Counted from the stretch's first letter, positions 1 through 10,623 are shown. The stretch: 64,000 bases of DNA from Chloropicon primus (GCA_023205875.1 CP060764.1:248001-312000); one strand, 5' to 3'. A program made the numbers and translations. The notes: generated from the letters alone by a model not told the origin.

Positions 1-298
1 GGCAGGGGCAGATCTGGGTGGAGGGCGACAACCGGAATCCATCCGCCACGGAAGACTGTGATTCGAAGTTCACCTCGGGCTTGGTGAGTCAACCTTCGTT
101 TTTTCCTCTGAGGCGACGCCAGCCAACTGACTCTCGTCTCGCGTCTCCTCTTTTGCCGTTCAGATCCCTTTCGGCCTGGTTCAGGGGCAGGTCACGAGGG
201 TCGTGTGGCCCCCGAGTCGAATGGACAGGGTGCGGGACAAGATCGACTTGACGAGGTCCTTCCCCGTGGGCCACGGGCACAGGGACGACCACGCATGA
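1..298 (+). CDS. IMP2: Mitochondrial inner membrane protease subunit 2-like (3' end only)
   Basis: This is the C-terminal part of an S26-family (LepB-like) signal peptidase; the catalytic Ser and Lys lie upstream of the window. Exon bases 3-83 read in frame to give a WVEGDN motif, the conserved box of IMP1/IMP2-type peptidases. An 80-nt intron (84-163, GTGAGT..CAG) follows. The last exon, 164-298, encodes IPFGLVQGQ and then RVVWPP, the typical family C-terminus, with a polar tail ending in TGA. In other eukaryotes IMP1/IMP2 remove inner-membrane sorting signals from mitochondrial proteins facing the intermembrane space. The LVQGQVTRVVWPP ending resembles IMP2 more than IMP1, but the subunit assignment is an inference. 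A TGTAA about 130 nt after the stop may be the poly(A) signal. The gene is convergent with the phosphatase gene that follows. Confidence 0.8.
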
Positions 299-471
299 CA
301 ACCATGCGTGACGATCACGCGTGACGAGAGCAGAGCAGAGCAGAGCAGAGAGCAGTGCCAGATCGATCGTCGCGTCGACGAGAATATACAATAGTCATTA
401 TTACCAACGTGTTTACGTTCCTTTTGTAACAGTATTTGTGCACAACAGGACAACGTGGGTTTGGGCGCCCT

Positions 472-1738
472 TCACTCCTCGTCCTCGTCCTCCGCAAAGG
501 CGGAGAAAACAGAGAGCTGAGGCCTCTGCACGGCGGAGAACTGCTTGAATTCCGGGTCCGCGATCTGAGGGTGCCGGAGAACCACGTAGGCGGCTAGGTT
601 GTAGGTCCTCTCGTCCGGCTCGGCGAACTGGGGGTAGTCCGGAGCGCTGAAGACGGTGACCAGCTTCCCTGATTTTCCCTCGTGGTCAACGGAATAACCC
701 CCGATAAGAGTTTTCATGTCCTCGCGGTACATGCGGGCGTCCGGCCCCTCGTGTGATCTGATAATCAGCTTGAGCTTGTTCTCCTTGAGGAACTGCTCGG
801 TTACGTCCGGGCCGAAGAGGAGCCCGATCCCCCTGTTCTCGTTAGGGGCGAGACCTTTGTCCGGCTGTGGATCGCTCCAAAGGACGTCCGTGGAGATGAG
901 TTGAGACGGCACGAAGTTGTCGGGGTCGAAGCCACCTTTGGACGCCGACCGCAGCTGGCCCATGTTCCCCACCTTCATCTTGTTCTTGTGCCAGTGCTTG
1001 CGCTTCTTCGCCTTGTGCCCCTTGCCCCCCTTGCTCGGCGCGGGGTCGCGGAAGAGGCCGCCGTGGGCGACATAGACCTGGTCCTCGATCACGGCACAGA
1101 GGGGAAGGTTCGCGAACACGCCCTCGCACAACTTGTACACCCTCTCCCAGTTGGAATCCGGGTACTTGAGGCCAAGCTCCTTGTAGAACCCGTAAGCTTG
1201 CGTGCACGAGGAGGACTCGTGGTTCCCCCTCGTCAGGAACACGCTGTCTGGATAGCACAGCTGTTACGGAGAGCAGGAGCAGAGGTTGTGGTGAGTTAGC
1301 CGGGCAGGATGGGAGTCAGCCAGGGTCAAGGAACAACGAAGAAGAAGAAGAACCCTCTCTTACCTTCCAGCTCAGCAGCGTGCTCAGCACCTCCACGCCC
1401 CAGTAGCCTCTGTCCACGAAGTCCCCGTTGAAAAGGAAGAGGTTCTTCTCCGACGGCCGTCCAGCGCTCCCGAGGAGGGTGAGAACGTCGTGGAACTGCC
1501 CGTGCGTGTCCCCCACGATGTTGATCTTCCCGTCCTTGGGAACCTCGATGTCCACCACCGTGGGCTCCTTCCTCAGCAGAGCCTGACAGTCCTTGAGAAG
1601 TTTGGACAAGAGTCTGGTGGGGAAGACGTCCTCGAGGGAGCACTCCTGCCGCCAAGTCGCCTTCTCCAGCACCTCCATCATCGCCTCCACCCACTCGGGC
1701 GTCACCTCATCCCCGTAGCTCTTGATCGTCAAGGTCAT
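472..1738 (-). CDS. PP5-like Ser/Thr protein phosphatase (PPP family), two exons
   Basis: Exons are 1738-1364 and 1260-472; the intron (1261-1363) has GTAAGA and CAG ends. The 387-aa product is a PPP metallophosphatase that hydrolyses phosphoserine/threonine with two metal ions. Visible motifs are GDTHGQ (residues 76-81), GDFVDRG (105-111), GNHE (137-140), AHGGLF, LLWSDPQP, a later IRSHE and VFSAPDY. The DTHG box, the pre-domain around residues 13-70 and the WSDPQP motif match PP5 best, but no TPR domain is encoded before the chosen ATG. Either this is a TPR-less PP5-like form or further 5' exons exist beyond 1738. An acidic EDEDEE tail follows the core. A basic Lys/His-rich insertion (near 990-1040) follows the AHGGLF motif and is unusual for PP5. 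Confidence 0.85.
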
Positions 1739-2416
1739 GGCGCCACCAGCTGCGCACAGTGCTTGGGGAGCAACGAGCGTGCGTTAGTCACAACATCCTT
1801 ACTTGTCGTCCATTTCTTTCAACCAAGGGCTCTTTCGAAAGAGGTTGAAACGATTGTGAAACGTGCGGACTCTCCCGACGCTTCTCCCGTCCTCAAACTC
1901 ACCTCCCTCGTCCCCGCTCCGCTCTCTCTCTCCACCGCCGAGCAGCTGCTCTCCGATTGATTTTAAAGAAAAGACAGACGTTTTGGTGGGAGCTGCTGGG
2001 AAGAGGAGCAAGGATGAGGATTCATCACCAGGCTTCCCTTGAGAGGAACCGAGGCAAGGGATGGAGTGTGGGGGGGGGGGGGAGAGAGGGATCGAATCAC
2101 TTGCTTGCTCCTTTGCTTGATCTTGAATGGCAATGCCTGGTCCCCCAAGTGTTGTAAGGTGGGGACGCAAGAGAAGCAACGGAGGAGAGACTTCATGATG
2201 CACGAATATGCCTCTGGAGGAGGAGGAACCAATGGACGGAGGGGAGGGGTTCGGCACGGGGTAGGGGGACTCTGCAGAGACAGAACTAATGTACGAATAC
2301 GAAAATGTTTTGTTTTTTGTTTTTGTGTTAGGACTACTAGGGTAATCCAATCGCAGTAAAGTGTGCCTCCAGTAGTTACGAATTTCCCCCAAAGTGTCGA
2401 TCCAAGTGGTGGCTCC
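1739..2416. other. Intergenic region between two minus-strand genes
   Basis: No convincing gene. It holds the 5' flank of the phosphatase and the 3' flank of the protease. Visible structures are a small perfect hairpin with core CTCTTTCGAAAGAG at 1829-1842 and a run of about 13 G at 2071-2083. A minus-strand reading frame across most of the region has low-complexity Ser/Pro composition and no family resemblance, so I left it out. Confidence 0.6.
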
Positions 2417-4291
2417 TCACAGGATAGGCGTTGCCTCTTCCAGCAGCCCTTCCTCGAGAGGCTCCAGCTCCTGCGTTCCTGAGGCGTCCAGACCCCCAGC
2501 AGCGCTCTTGTACTCCGAACCGTCTTTCTGTGGCCCGTTCCACAAGATTTGGAACTCCCCCCTGGCGAAAGCCATTGCGCTGATGAAGGCGTAAAGGGAG
2601 GGAAGGATGAACATCAGAGCGGGCTGTCCGTGGCCCTTCATGATGACGTAGGAGCAGAAAGTCCAGATCAAGCCAAGGACGTAGGCGATGACGGCGGTCA
2701 AGAAGTAAAGGTTCCCCTTGATGTACCTCTTGTGCTCGCTGAACTGGATCCTGCCGCCCGCAGTGTTGAGCTTGGCGCAGAAGACGAGCATGAGCCCGGG
2801 AATGAGAACGTCTCCGAGGCCTACGACGGACGACCTGGCGCAGCTCCAGTCGTCACACGGCCTCGGCAGCTCCAGGAGGAAGGGCAGGGACTTGAAAATG
2901 TTTGTGGTCCTCTGCAGCGGCAGGACGACCCCGATGTCAAGGCAAGTATCCGTGTTCGACTCTCCAGTCGCCACCTGGACCATCACGCTGCTGCCGAAGA
3001 TGGCAGGGGTAATGAACGTCCAAAAGACGTCATAAGCGATGCCAACGCTGTACACGATCGCCATAACCCTCATGTTCGGCACCATCAGCTGGTGGAGGAC
3101 CGAGATGCAGATGCACGCGCTGAAGATGTCGTGCATGACGACGTTCCACGTCTCCGCTCTGTACGCGAACCAGGAGATTCCGATAATCAAGCAGAATCCC
3201 GAGAAGACCCACGACATCACCCTGAACTCCTCTTCCCTGAGGAGCGTGTAAGTGACCTTCCTGTCAAACAGGTGCGGGTTGTGCGAGTAGACGATCGACT
3301 GCAAGACCTTGGACAGGGACAAGCTGCCTCCCACGGAGAACATGAAGATGATGAACCCGATGAAGTAAGCCCTGAAGAAGAAGACGACCATGAGGATGGT
3401 CGACATGGTCAGAAACATGCCGAGGTACATCTTCACGTTGCTTCCACCCGAACTGGATCCCATCATCCCAGCCGCACCTCCCCCGCTCGCGCTCCCACTG
3501 CTGGAATGGCCGCTGTCCACGATTCCGGAGCGGCCCGCTCCCCCGTTGTCGAGCAAGTCCTTCGCCTTATAACCGTGCTTGAAGGACAAGAACATGGCGT
3601 ACCCATAGATGAACAGGGTTGTGAGGCCAAACTCCTTGTCCCCACCTTGCGGTGGCTCCGGCATGCTCCACACCGACGCGATGACGATCACGACGACGAC
3701 GATGAAGGAGAGCAGAAAGGTGCTCGACGTGATCAACGGAATCGGTGGGTTGTACAGAGACGTGTCCACCGTGCTTGTTTTCATCTTGTTCAAGATGTCC
3801 TTGGGCAACGCCGTCGACACTATCTCAATATCGACCAGCTTTGAGAACTTCTCAAAGTCCTTGTCCTGTCCGAACTTTTGGCAGATCTTCTCGTTGTCCG
3901 GGCAAGTCACGATCATTCCGACGCCTCCCATGTCCTCGATCCGCTTGGCTTTCTGGAAGTACCCCTCCAAGGTTGGAGTCTTATGGAGGAACGAGTGACC
4001 GCAAGGCATCGAGTCAACGACGACGTACCGTCCTCCGAACTCCGGGGCCGTCTGATTCCCGCACACGAGGTCATTGCTCCCATACGTCGCTCCAACGAAG
4101 CTCTCTTCCCGCTGGACTTCCCTCGACCACACGGGAGCTCGAGCAGAAAAGCGTTGAGCCTCTTCATCACCCTTACCCCTCACCGAGACTATGGCGCATG
4201 GGTTGTCCGCGTACGAACCCAGCGTGCCGGCGATGAGGCAAGCCAGCAGGGTGCACAGCAAGGACACCTTCGTCATCGTCGTCTTGGTCAT
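2417..4291 (-). CDS. SPPL: Signal peptide peptidase-like intramembrane aspartyl protease (SPPL, with PA domain)
   Basis: Single exon, 624 aa. An N-terminal signal peptide (residues about 8-26) is followed by a lumenal protease-associated domain (about 60-160) and then roughly nine membrane segments. The three catalytic-site motifs of the GxGD family are present: YD at 420-421, GLGD at 491-494 and PAL at 557-559. The order signal peptide, PA domain, multi-TM core is that of SPPL2-type proteins rather than ER SPP, which lacks a PA domain. Such enzymes cut type II membrane anchors within the bilayer, in endosome/vacuole or plasma membrane. A Gly/Ser-rich loop (about 250-285) separates TM segments and is probably lineage-specific. 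The tail carries acidic residues and ends in a dileucine-like context that could act in sorting (inference). Confidence 0.93.
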   Translation of the reverse strand: MTKTTMTKVSLLCTLLACLIAGTLGSYADNPCAIVSVRGKGDEEAQRFSARAPVWSREVQREESFVGATYGSNDLVCGNQTAPEFGGRYVVVDSMPCGHSFLHKTPTLEGYFQKAKRIEDMGGVGMIVTCPDNEKICQKFGQDKDFEKFSKLVDIEIVSTALPKDILNKMKTSTVDTSLYNPPIPLITSSTFLLSFIVVVVIVIASVWSMPEPPQGGDKEFGLTTLFIYGYAMFLSFKHGYKAKDLLDNGGAGRSGIVDSGHSSSGSASGGGAAGMMGSSSGGSNVKMYLGMFLTMSTILMVVFFFRAYFIGFIIFMFSVGGSLSLSKVLQSIVYSHNPHLFDRKVTYTLLREEEFRVMSWVFSGFCLIIGISWFAYRAETWNVVMHDIFSACICISVLHQLMVPNMRVMAIVYSVGIAYDVFWTFITPAIFGSSVMVQVATGESNTDTCLDIGVVLPLQRTTNIFKSLPFLLELPRPCDDWSCARSSVVGLGDVLIPGLMLVFCAKLNTAGGRIQFSEHKRYIKGNLYFLTAVIAYVLGLIWTFCSYVIMKGHGQPALMFILPSLYAFISAMAFARGEFQILWNGPQKDGSEYKSAAGGLDASGTQELEPLEEGLLEEATPIL

Positions 4292-5053
4292 CTCTCTTCG
4301 TCGACGTCGTCAGACCGTTATTCCTCTCCCCCCTCCGAAGAACTTGCTTTCCAAGAACTAGTTGGAGGAGACCTCCTTTGTCACCTTGGTGCCAAACGAA
4401 CGCTAGGGCAAACCCAAAGCCAAAGTCGTCGTGCAGGACCCTTTACCAAGTCAAGGAGCTCGCCTGATCCATAGATGGTAACACAGCGCCGTGGCAAGAC
4501 GGTACCTTTCCTTGTTCCAACCAAACCGTGAGGACGTGGACAAAACCTCGTTCTCGTTCTTGTCTATCTACCCAAAAGTTCCTGTAGCGATGTGCTACGT
4601 TGTTGTAGCGTTGCGTGATGATGTGAACAAGGGTGAGGATTGAGGAAGTCAGGACCACAACAAGGACGATGCAAGATCAAGACCAAAGCCCAGAGCTCAG
4701 GTCGAGCGATGGAACCAAAGGTGTGTGTCGAGGAGGATATCGCGGAGCCACTCACCTTCCCTGCTCTGCAAAGGGAAGAGTCACTTGGTTTCTTCTTTGG
4801 GAGACCAAAAATCGTAATGCCATGAGAGACGTTCGACAACTCTCCTATCAAATACCGTCGAGACATAGGTTTTCGGTCTTGGGATCCCGTCCCAGAGCCT
4901 CAATTGTCTAACGTCAGTGAGGAAATTGAAGTTATCCTATTCCTTGCCCTAGGGGGATCCCCCTTGGCTCGAGATGCTTGGGCTTGGGGACGAAAGAGGA
5001 AGAGGAAGAGGAAGAGGAAGAGGTCTCGTAATCGGTGTAACTCCTCCCTCTCT

Positions 5054-5109
<56 letters not shown>

Positions 5110-5841
5110 CCCTCGGTCTCATTCTCATTCTCGCTCTCGCGGTGGGGTTGCAGACTTGTGGAGTGGTGGTGCTTGTCCAGGTGGGTCGTCGTTGTGGAGG
5201 GCAAGCGGTGTTGAACAAGCGGAAGGGCGTCTCACGGGCTTTCGATTGATACCTCAACTGAAGGTTTTGGCAAGAAGGAGTGGTCCAACCTTTGAGAGGA
5301 CAGTGGACTGGCTGACAGAGGATTGCACAAGTTTGTTTGTGAGTTCAGTTGGGGAAGAGGAAGAGGAGGGAACTCAACGAGCAGTGAAGTATTGTGTGCA
5401 GTGCTGGATTAGATGATGAGGCGTCCCACGAGACAGAGCCCCAGGATACGCAACAGAGAGACGACTGGTGGTGGTGATGGTGGTGGGTGGACCATCCACA
5501 AGCAACAATAGCAGCAAGGTGAAGGAAAAGCTTGTAAGGGACGCCACGAAGAGTCTCAGGGGAAGAGACGATGGTGTTGCGGGGATGGATCCAAGGGGTT
5601 CCGAGACTGCGTCCCCCTCTCCACTAAAACATCGCGTTTGGCTCTCCAAGATCGCGATCTTGGGTGCGAAGAGAAGCGCAGGGACTCTTGGAGTGGAGGG
5701 GGGCACTCGGCAAACGCATGAATTGCGACAGGGCCCTAAAGAACAGAAAGGGTGAATCGCAAAATAAATCGTAATTTACATCATCTCTCTAACATATATG
5801 TAGGTTTCTCAACTTCTTCTTCCCCAAAAAACTTTTCCTTC
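4292..5841. other. 1.5-kb intergenic region with microsatellites
   Basis: No gene supported. From about 4993 to 5022 there is a GGAAGA-type purine repeat, then a CT dinucleotide tract of about 65 bp (5041-5106) and short CTCATT repeats. One copy of a dispersed motif with core CGTCTC..CTTTCGATTGA lies at 5228-5255. GGGGGATCCCCC near 4952 is a local palindrome. A TGTAA on the minus strand near 5773 probably belongs to the 3' UTR of the prenyl diphosphate synthase gene. Confidence 0.5.
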
Positions 5842-7333
5842 TCAGGTGCGCCGGGACGTGACGCTGCTGGCCAAGTAACGGAGGGCGTCGCGGCACACCT
5901 CAGAGTACTTGCTCTCCGCCGTTGGAAACATGTCCACGGCTTTGATGGCTTTCATCGCGTGGCTCTCCGCCACGGCCATCGTCTTCTTGACGCCGGACGT
6001 CTTCGCGACCAGCCTCGACGCCATCTCAACGTCGCCCTCGTACCTGAACTTCCTCAGCGTCAGGTCGACGAGCTGGGGCTCCTCGAGGCTCGCAAAGAGG
6101 ACGGGAGCCGTGGCTATTCCGCTCTTCAAGTCGGAGAACGTCGGCTTTCCCAGGGAGCTGCTGGATCCGACGAAATCCAGGACGTCGTCCACGAGCTGGA
6201 AGGCCATGCCCAAGTGGTACCCGTAGTCCGACGCGAGCTGAGCCACCTCCTCCTCGTGGTTGCCCAGCAGGGCCGCAGACTTGCAAGAGTTTGCTATCAG
6301 CGAGGCCGTCTTCAGGAACGTTTTCCTGTAGTAGTAGTCCAGGCTCATGCGCTCCTCCTGGCTGCTCCTCGACTGCATCATCTCCCCCGAGACCAGGTTC
6401 TCGATCACCGTCGCCATCAGGATGAGAACCTCCGTGTTCCTCAGAGCGGCAAGGGCCACGGACGCCTTTGCGAGGAGGAAGTCGCCCGCCAAGATCGCGG
6501 TCTTGTTGCCGAACATCTTGTTCACGGAGTTCAGCCCCCTCCTCGTCTCCGCGTCATCCAGGACGTCGTCGTGGAGAAGGGTCGCCACGTGGATCATCTC
6601 GGTGATCTCCGCAATCCTTTGCTGCTTGCGCCTCACTTCCTCCGGGTACTCGCTGTAAGGCCTCAAGTCGGGCTTGAGGAGCTCCCTGCACTTGTCAGGA
6701 TCACCCATCTCCCCGGCCGACAAAGCCGACGACACCAGGAGCAAGGCCGACGACCTCACCCTCTTCCCTTCCACCCCCGGCTGAAAAAAATGCTCGGCGC
6801 TCCTGGTGAGGCTCGGAACTTCCGCCTGCACGATGTGCCTGATGCGCTCCGATATACAGCTCTTCTCGTCCCCTATCAAGGTCTCTATGTCCACGTAAGG
6901 CACTTGGCCACTCGTGACTTGCTCCTGTTCAGATATGACAGGCAGAGAAATCAATGTAATGTATGGGTGGGTGGGTGGGTGTCAGAAGACATAAACATGA
7001 AGCCTTGCTTGCTTGATCCACGGAGCTTCCCAGGCAAAGGAAGCACCAGGGGAAGGACCGGGACGAGCTCTAAGCCCGTGGTATCTACTCTCTTACCTCG
7101 AGTGCGCTCGCACTGCCCAACTTTCGATGTGTTAGCGCCTGCCCCTTGCAGCTCCACGACGGCAGGAGGTTGAAACTTTCAGAACTCGCCGCCCTCGCGA
7201 TAATGCTTCCGCTGGTACCCTCCATCATCGACGATAGCGACGACAGGTTGCACGACCCCGCCGCCTCCGCCGGGCTCTGCCTCGCCGCGAGCGTCCGAAG
7301 GACGGGAAGGACTAGACCTCTCCCTCGCTGCAT
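5842..7333 (-). CDS. SPS: Solanesyl/polyprenyl diphosphate synthase, organelle-targeted, two exons
   Basis: Exons are 7333-7097 and 6924-5842, joined in phase 0 (GTAAGA..CAG), giving 439 aa. Exon 1 is a 79-aa presequence rich in Arg, Ser and Ala with no acidic run, as expected for plastid or mitochondrial import. Exon 2 is a trans-prenyltransferase: first Asp-rich motif DDVLDDAETRRG from about residue 198, second Asp-rich motif FQLVDDVLDF around 322-331. These coordinate Mg and the allylic diphosphate. Small residues just before the first motif fit a long-chain (C45-C50) product. In green plants such enzymes make the side chain of plastoquinone or ubiquinone. The whole mature enzyme lies in one exon. 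Compartment and exact chain length cannot be settled from sequence. Confidence 0.93.
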
Positions 7334-7900
7334 CGCTCGGCTCGCTGCTTCTGCGTTCGTTCGACGGAGCGAGAGAGACCGAGAACGAAAAAAACGAAAA
7401 CGAAAACGAAAACGAAAAGGGAAGAGGACGATGCTTCCGTCTTCTGGACGTTGGACCTCCTTGTGATTCCCCTAGTCCTCGCCTCGCTCTCCCTGCGCCT
7501 CGAGCCACCTGCACCGCCACCGTGCGCAGCCAAAGCTCAAAGTGATCTTCAGCCAAGGCCAGGAATTCCTCTTCTGACGATTGCTCTGATGAGGAGAGGA
7601 GGGGAGGGGACTGGAGGAGGAGGATGGGGAGAAGGAGGGAGGAGGGAGGACGGGGTTGATGACACCAAAGCGGGATTACTCGCTCTCTTGCTCTCCTGCT
7701 CCTCCTGCTCTTTCCAAAGAGCCCTCGAATGGAATGAGATTGAGGGGAGGAGGGAGGAGGAGGGAGGGGAGGGCCCTGGAGGGGAACGCCTGGTGTCCCT
7801 CCCAAGCCCTTCGCTCTTTGTGACAGGAGGGGAAGGGGGAGGAAGCCTCGAGCGCCAAAAAAAAAAAACAAAAAAACAGTCTTTCTTTCTCTCTCTGATG
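7334..7900. other. Intergenic region with dispersed element A
   Basis: This is the 5' flank of the prenyl diphosphate synthase and the 3' flank of the small membrane protein. It holds an AAACG repeat (7386-7420), a purine tract of GGA units (7590-7665) and a copy of dispersed element A with core TTTCCAAAGAGCCCTC at about 7695-7750. An A-rich tract (7857-7877) lies just past the stop of the next gene. No coding signal is convincing. Confidence 0.5.
7695..7750 (-). repeat. Dispersed element A, copy 1
   Basis: On the plus strand it reads as CT-rich CTTGCTCT units, then TTTCCAAAGAGCCCTC, then GAATGAGATTGAGG. Related sequence lies at about 24840-24900, 44895-44985 and 59225-59320. All four sit 5' of a minus-strand gene in the same relative orientation; here the start codon is about 360 bp away. 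Confidence 0.45.
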
Positions 7901-8637
7901 TTACATGATTGATATTTGGTAGTGATACTGTGGCATCGGCACGGCGCTGTAAGTGTTCATCTGAGCCTCGTACAGCTTGCTAACCAGCCTGTAGATGATA
8001 GCGCCTCTCTTGTCGACCTCCGCTGTGAGCTTGTGACTCTGTCGTCGTTCGCCGGTGCGTGGAAAGCAGGAAAGGAGGTCAGGAAAGGAGGTCACACCGG
8101 GCAACAGGAGGAGGAAAACACGACGCGTACCTTGGCGTAGGATTGGACCAGCGAGCACAACAGCACGAAGTTGACCACGCCCAGGGACAAAACCGTCTTG
8201 GAAGAGATGGCGGACCAGAGCAGCGGGGAGGGAGGCCGCCTCTCGGACTCGCCGCCCAAGTCGTCAAAGCCGTAAAGCACCGCACTCAACGCGGACTCCA
8301 TGCGAGACCTGAAGGGCTCGAAGAGCCTGTAATCTTGGTCGCCCTCGACAACTCGAGTCGCCTGGCTCTCCGCCTCGCCGCCCTCGCCGCCCTCGCTGCC
8401 CTCGCCCCGGGCCTCGTGGGCCTTGCTCAGCACGGTGGAGCCCAGCGCCTCCTCGGAGCGCTCGATAATGTCCTCGCAGCTCAGCCTCGCTTTTTCCTCC
8501 GCACTGGCCCCTCGGGCCTTCCTCCAGAACGACTCCACGAGCTCGCTTGCGCTCATGGAAGCAGCCTTCTTCGCCCGGCCACCGTCTTGGCTCCCGTCCT
8601 CGAGGAGCTCCCACTCCCTGTCCTCGTCGCTGCTCAT
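7901..8637 (-). CDS. Hypothetical single-pass membrane protein, two exons
   Basis: Exons are 8637-8131 and 8038-7901 (phase 0, GTACGC..CAG), 214 aa. I do not recognise the family. The N-terminal half is acidic and polar with an opening DREWELLEDGS. A Gly/Glu low-complexity stretch follows, then one hydrophobic segment encoded just before the splice site (VLSLGVVNFVLLCSLVQSY). The C-terminal 45 residues, on exon 2, form a probable amphipathic helix and end in a Tyr/Gln-rich tail. The order suggests a tail-proximal membrane anchor with most of the protein on one side. The intron placement and clean splice signals support a real gene. Function unknown. Confidence 0.65.
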
Positions 8638-9522
8638 CGCTGCCGCTGCAAGAAAGAGGAACGGAAGAACGACGCTTCTGCCTCGAGGCCGGACAGACGG
8701 ACAGCAACCCAGCCGTTACGAACCAGCCACCCAACGAACGAACCAACTCGAAGAGAACCAGAACCGACCTGAAGAGAATTACATTACGGAGAGAGAGAGA
8801 GAGAGAGAAAGCACGGCACGATTTTGGTCAGAGGAGTCGTCCCATCTTCCCCAGGGAGCCAAAATGGTCGAGTTTTGGGTCGTTGGAAAGAACACGAGAT
8901 GAAGATTCGTTTGCTTTCGACCTCATTTGCCTCCGTTCCCAACCTCAAGGCTCATTCTCGTGCCCAAAATCCCCTTTTGCCTCACCTCAAAGGCGCGCTC
9001 CTGTGTTATCCCTTTTGTGCGGTGTGAAATTCTTCCCGGATAAAGTTTGGAAATTTCCAACCCAAATCAGATTTGATAACGTCGTTCAAAACAAAAACAA
9101 ACATATTTCTATACACGACCTTCTTATATTCTACCACTAACATTACCTAAACACAGTAATTACTTTTTATATGTAATGTCAATCATGGAAATGTGTATTG
9201 CGTTTAAACGCAATATTTATATTTATGATTGAGTGACGTTTCTTTCTCTAGAGACTCGAGGAGGAGGAGGAGGAAGATCTTGCCGTAGGGAGCACAGTCG
9301 ACGGAGGTCAGCGCGCGTCGGTCAGTCGTCGGTCTTCTTCCCTTCGCAAGCGGAAGGCGGAAGGACCAGGAGGCGGAAGAGAAGAGGTCTACGCTAAGAG
9401 TCGGCTACGCTCCCGGCCTCTCCCCTTTATTCTCGCTTTCTTTCCCAAACGCACGGCTTTTCGTAACGCCTGGGGGACAGGGACAACACCACGTGACCGT
9501 GTCCGTGTGACGTTCGTGGGGG
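8638..9522. other. Divergent promoter region with AT-rich island
   Basis: It lies between two divergently transcribed genes. A GA dinucleotide tract occurs at about 8789-8810. Bases 9050-9240 are strikingly AT-rich compared with the surroundings and hold a 20-bp perfect palindrome (see separate entry). No coding sequence is supported. Confidence 0.5.
9196..9215. promoter_or_regulatory. 20-bp perfect palindrome in an AT-rich island
   Basis: TATTGCGTTTAAACGCAATA is identical to its own reverse complement. It is flanked by an outer 8-bp inverted repeat, TCAATCAT (about 9179-9186) and ATGATTGA (about 9225-9232), so the whole block could form a hairpin. It is about 310 bp upstream of the J-domain/ferredoxin gene and 560 bp upstream of the divergent membrane protein gene. 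It may be a dimeric factor site or a relic of a small inverted-repeat element; the sequence does not decide. Confidence 0.5.
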
Positions 9523-10623
9523 ATGGAGGCGAGGGGGTTGAGGTCCGTGGCGTCCACGAGTGGTGCAATGACTGATACGAGGTGTTGCCATCGTCGTGCC
9601 TTGTTCCGCTGCCGCGGCTTCGGGTTGAACGCCAGGGCGACGGTTTTCACGACGACGTCCTCTTCATCTTCATCACCTTCGTCGTCGTCGTCGTCGTCGT
9701 CCAACGAGGTGCTGGAGCAGATCCTTTCGACGATCCGCGCGGCGGAGGCCATGAACGAGGATCCGGACTTCTTCGCTCTCCTTGGGATCGAGAACGACGA
9801 GGAGCTGAGGAGCTTGAGCACGCAGACGATCAAGAAGTCGTACAGGGAGAGGGCGAGGAGGTGCCACCCGGACATTGCTGGGGAGGACGGGCACTACGCT
9901 TGCGTGGTTCTGAACGAGGCGTACGCGACGCTGATGGACGACGAGCTGAGGGAGGCGTACATGGAGGACCGGGCGCTGACGAGGGGGCTTGGGGTGTGGG
10001 ACGAGGACGAGTTCGCGTACTACGAGGACGGGAACGTCTTCGCGGAGGCCATGAGGGAGGAGGCCTACACCGGGGAGCCCCTGAGCAAAATCGTGGCCCT
10101 GGACCACTTCGCGAACAGGGTGGACAAGGAGGACCCGAGGAGGAGGGAGGAGCAGCTGAACAAGGCCGTCTTCGTGGACGAGATCTCTTGCATCGGGTGC
10201 CAGTACTGCGTGACTTGCTCCCCCGCCACCTTCAGGAACGTGGAGCCCCACGGCAGGGCGAGGGTGTTCGGCCAGTGGCTGAGCACGGAGGACGAGATCC
10301 AGGAAGCGATCGACATGTGCCCGGTGGACTGCATCCACTGGGTCCCCAAGGAGCAGCTCGCTCCCATGGAGTACGTGATCCAGCACGTGCTGACGGACAG
10401 GGTGGGGGTGGCCTCGTTGATGTCCGGCCAGGGGAGCCACAGGATGGCCGACCCCTTTCAGAAGACCCAGGAGTTCCTGAAGTTCCTCTCCCAGAGGGAG
10501 GAGAGGAGGGAGAGGTTCATCAACGACAGGAAGAGGAGGGCGAGGGCCAAGGAGCAGAAGGAGGAGATGAAAAAGGAGCGAGACGAGAGGAGGAGGAGGA
10601 ACAGACAAAAGTGGTGGGGGTAG
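9523..10623 (+). CDS. J-domain/4Fe-4S ferredoxin fusion protein, plastid-targeted (copy 1)
   Basis: Single exon, 366 aa. A basic Ser/Thr-rich presequence of about 60 residues precedes a J domain (about 75-150) with the Hsp70-stimulating HPD motif inside RRCHPDIAGEDG. A ferredoxin-like domain begins near 215 with CIGCQYCVTCSPATF and ends with CPVDCIHWVPKEQL; the spaced Cys residues fit one [4Fe-4S] cluster. A C-terminal tail of about 45 residues is a highly charged Arg/Glu/Lys helix. Plants and Chlamydomonas have plastid J-proteins carrying Fe-S domains (CDJ3-CDJ5 type), thought to link stromal Hsp70 to redox or Fe-S status. The start ATG is the first in frame and gives a plausible transit peptide. 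A paralogue lies at 45182-46087 in the opposite orientation; it lacks the charged tail. Confidence 0.88.
   Translation: MEARGLRSVASTSGAMTDTRCCHRRALFRCRGFGLNARATVFTTTSSSSSSPSSSSSSSSNEVLEQILSTIRAAEAMNEDPDFFALLGIENDEELRSLSTQTIKKSYRERARRCHPDIAGEDGHYACVVLNEAYATLMDDELREAYMEDRALTRGLGVWDEDEFAYYEDGNVFAEAMREEAYTGEPLSKIVALDHFANRVDKEDPRRREEQLNKAVFVDEISCIGCQYCVTCSPATFRNVEPHGRARVFGQWLSTEDEIQEAIDMCPVDCIHWVPKEQLAPMEYVIQHVLTDRVGVASLMSGQGSHRMADPFQKTQEFLKFLSQREERRERFINDRKRRARAKEQKEEMKKERDERRRRNRQKWWG

Noticed and set aside
1799-2392. A 197-codon minus-strand frame upstream of the phosphatase
   Set aside because: Ser/Pro-rich, crosses a poly-G run and ends in UTR-like sequence; no conserved feature seen.
4633-4911. 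Short open frames in the 1.5-kb gap upstream of the SPPL gene
   Set aside because: Several overlapping short frames on both strands with no family resemblance and no splice support.
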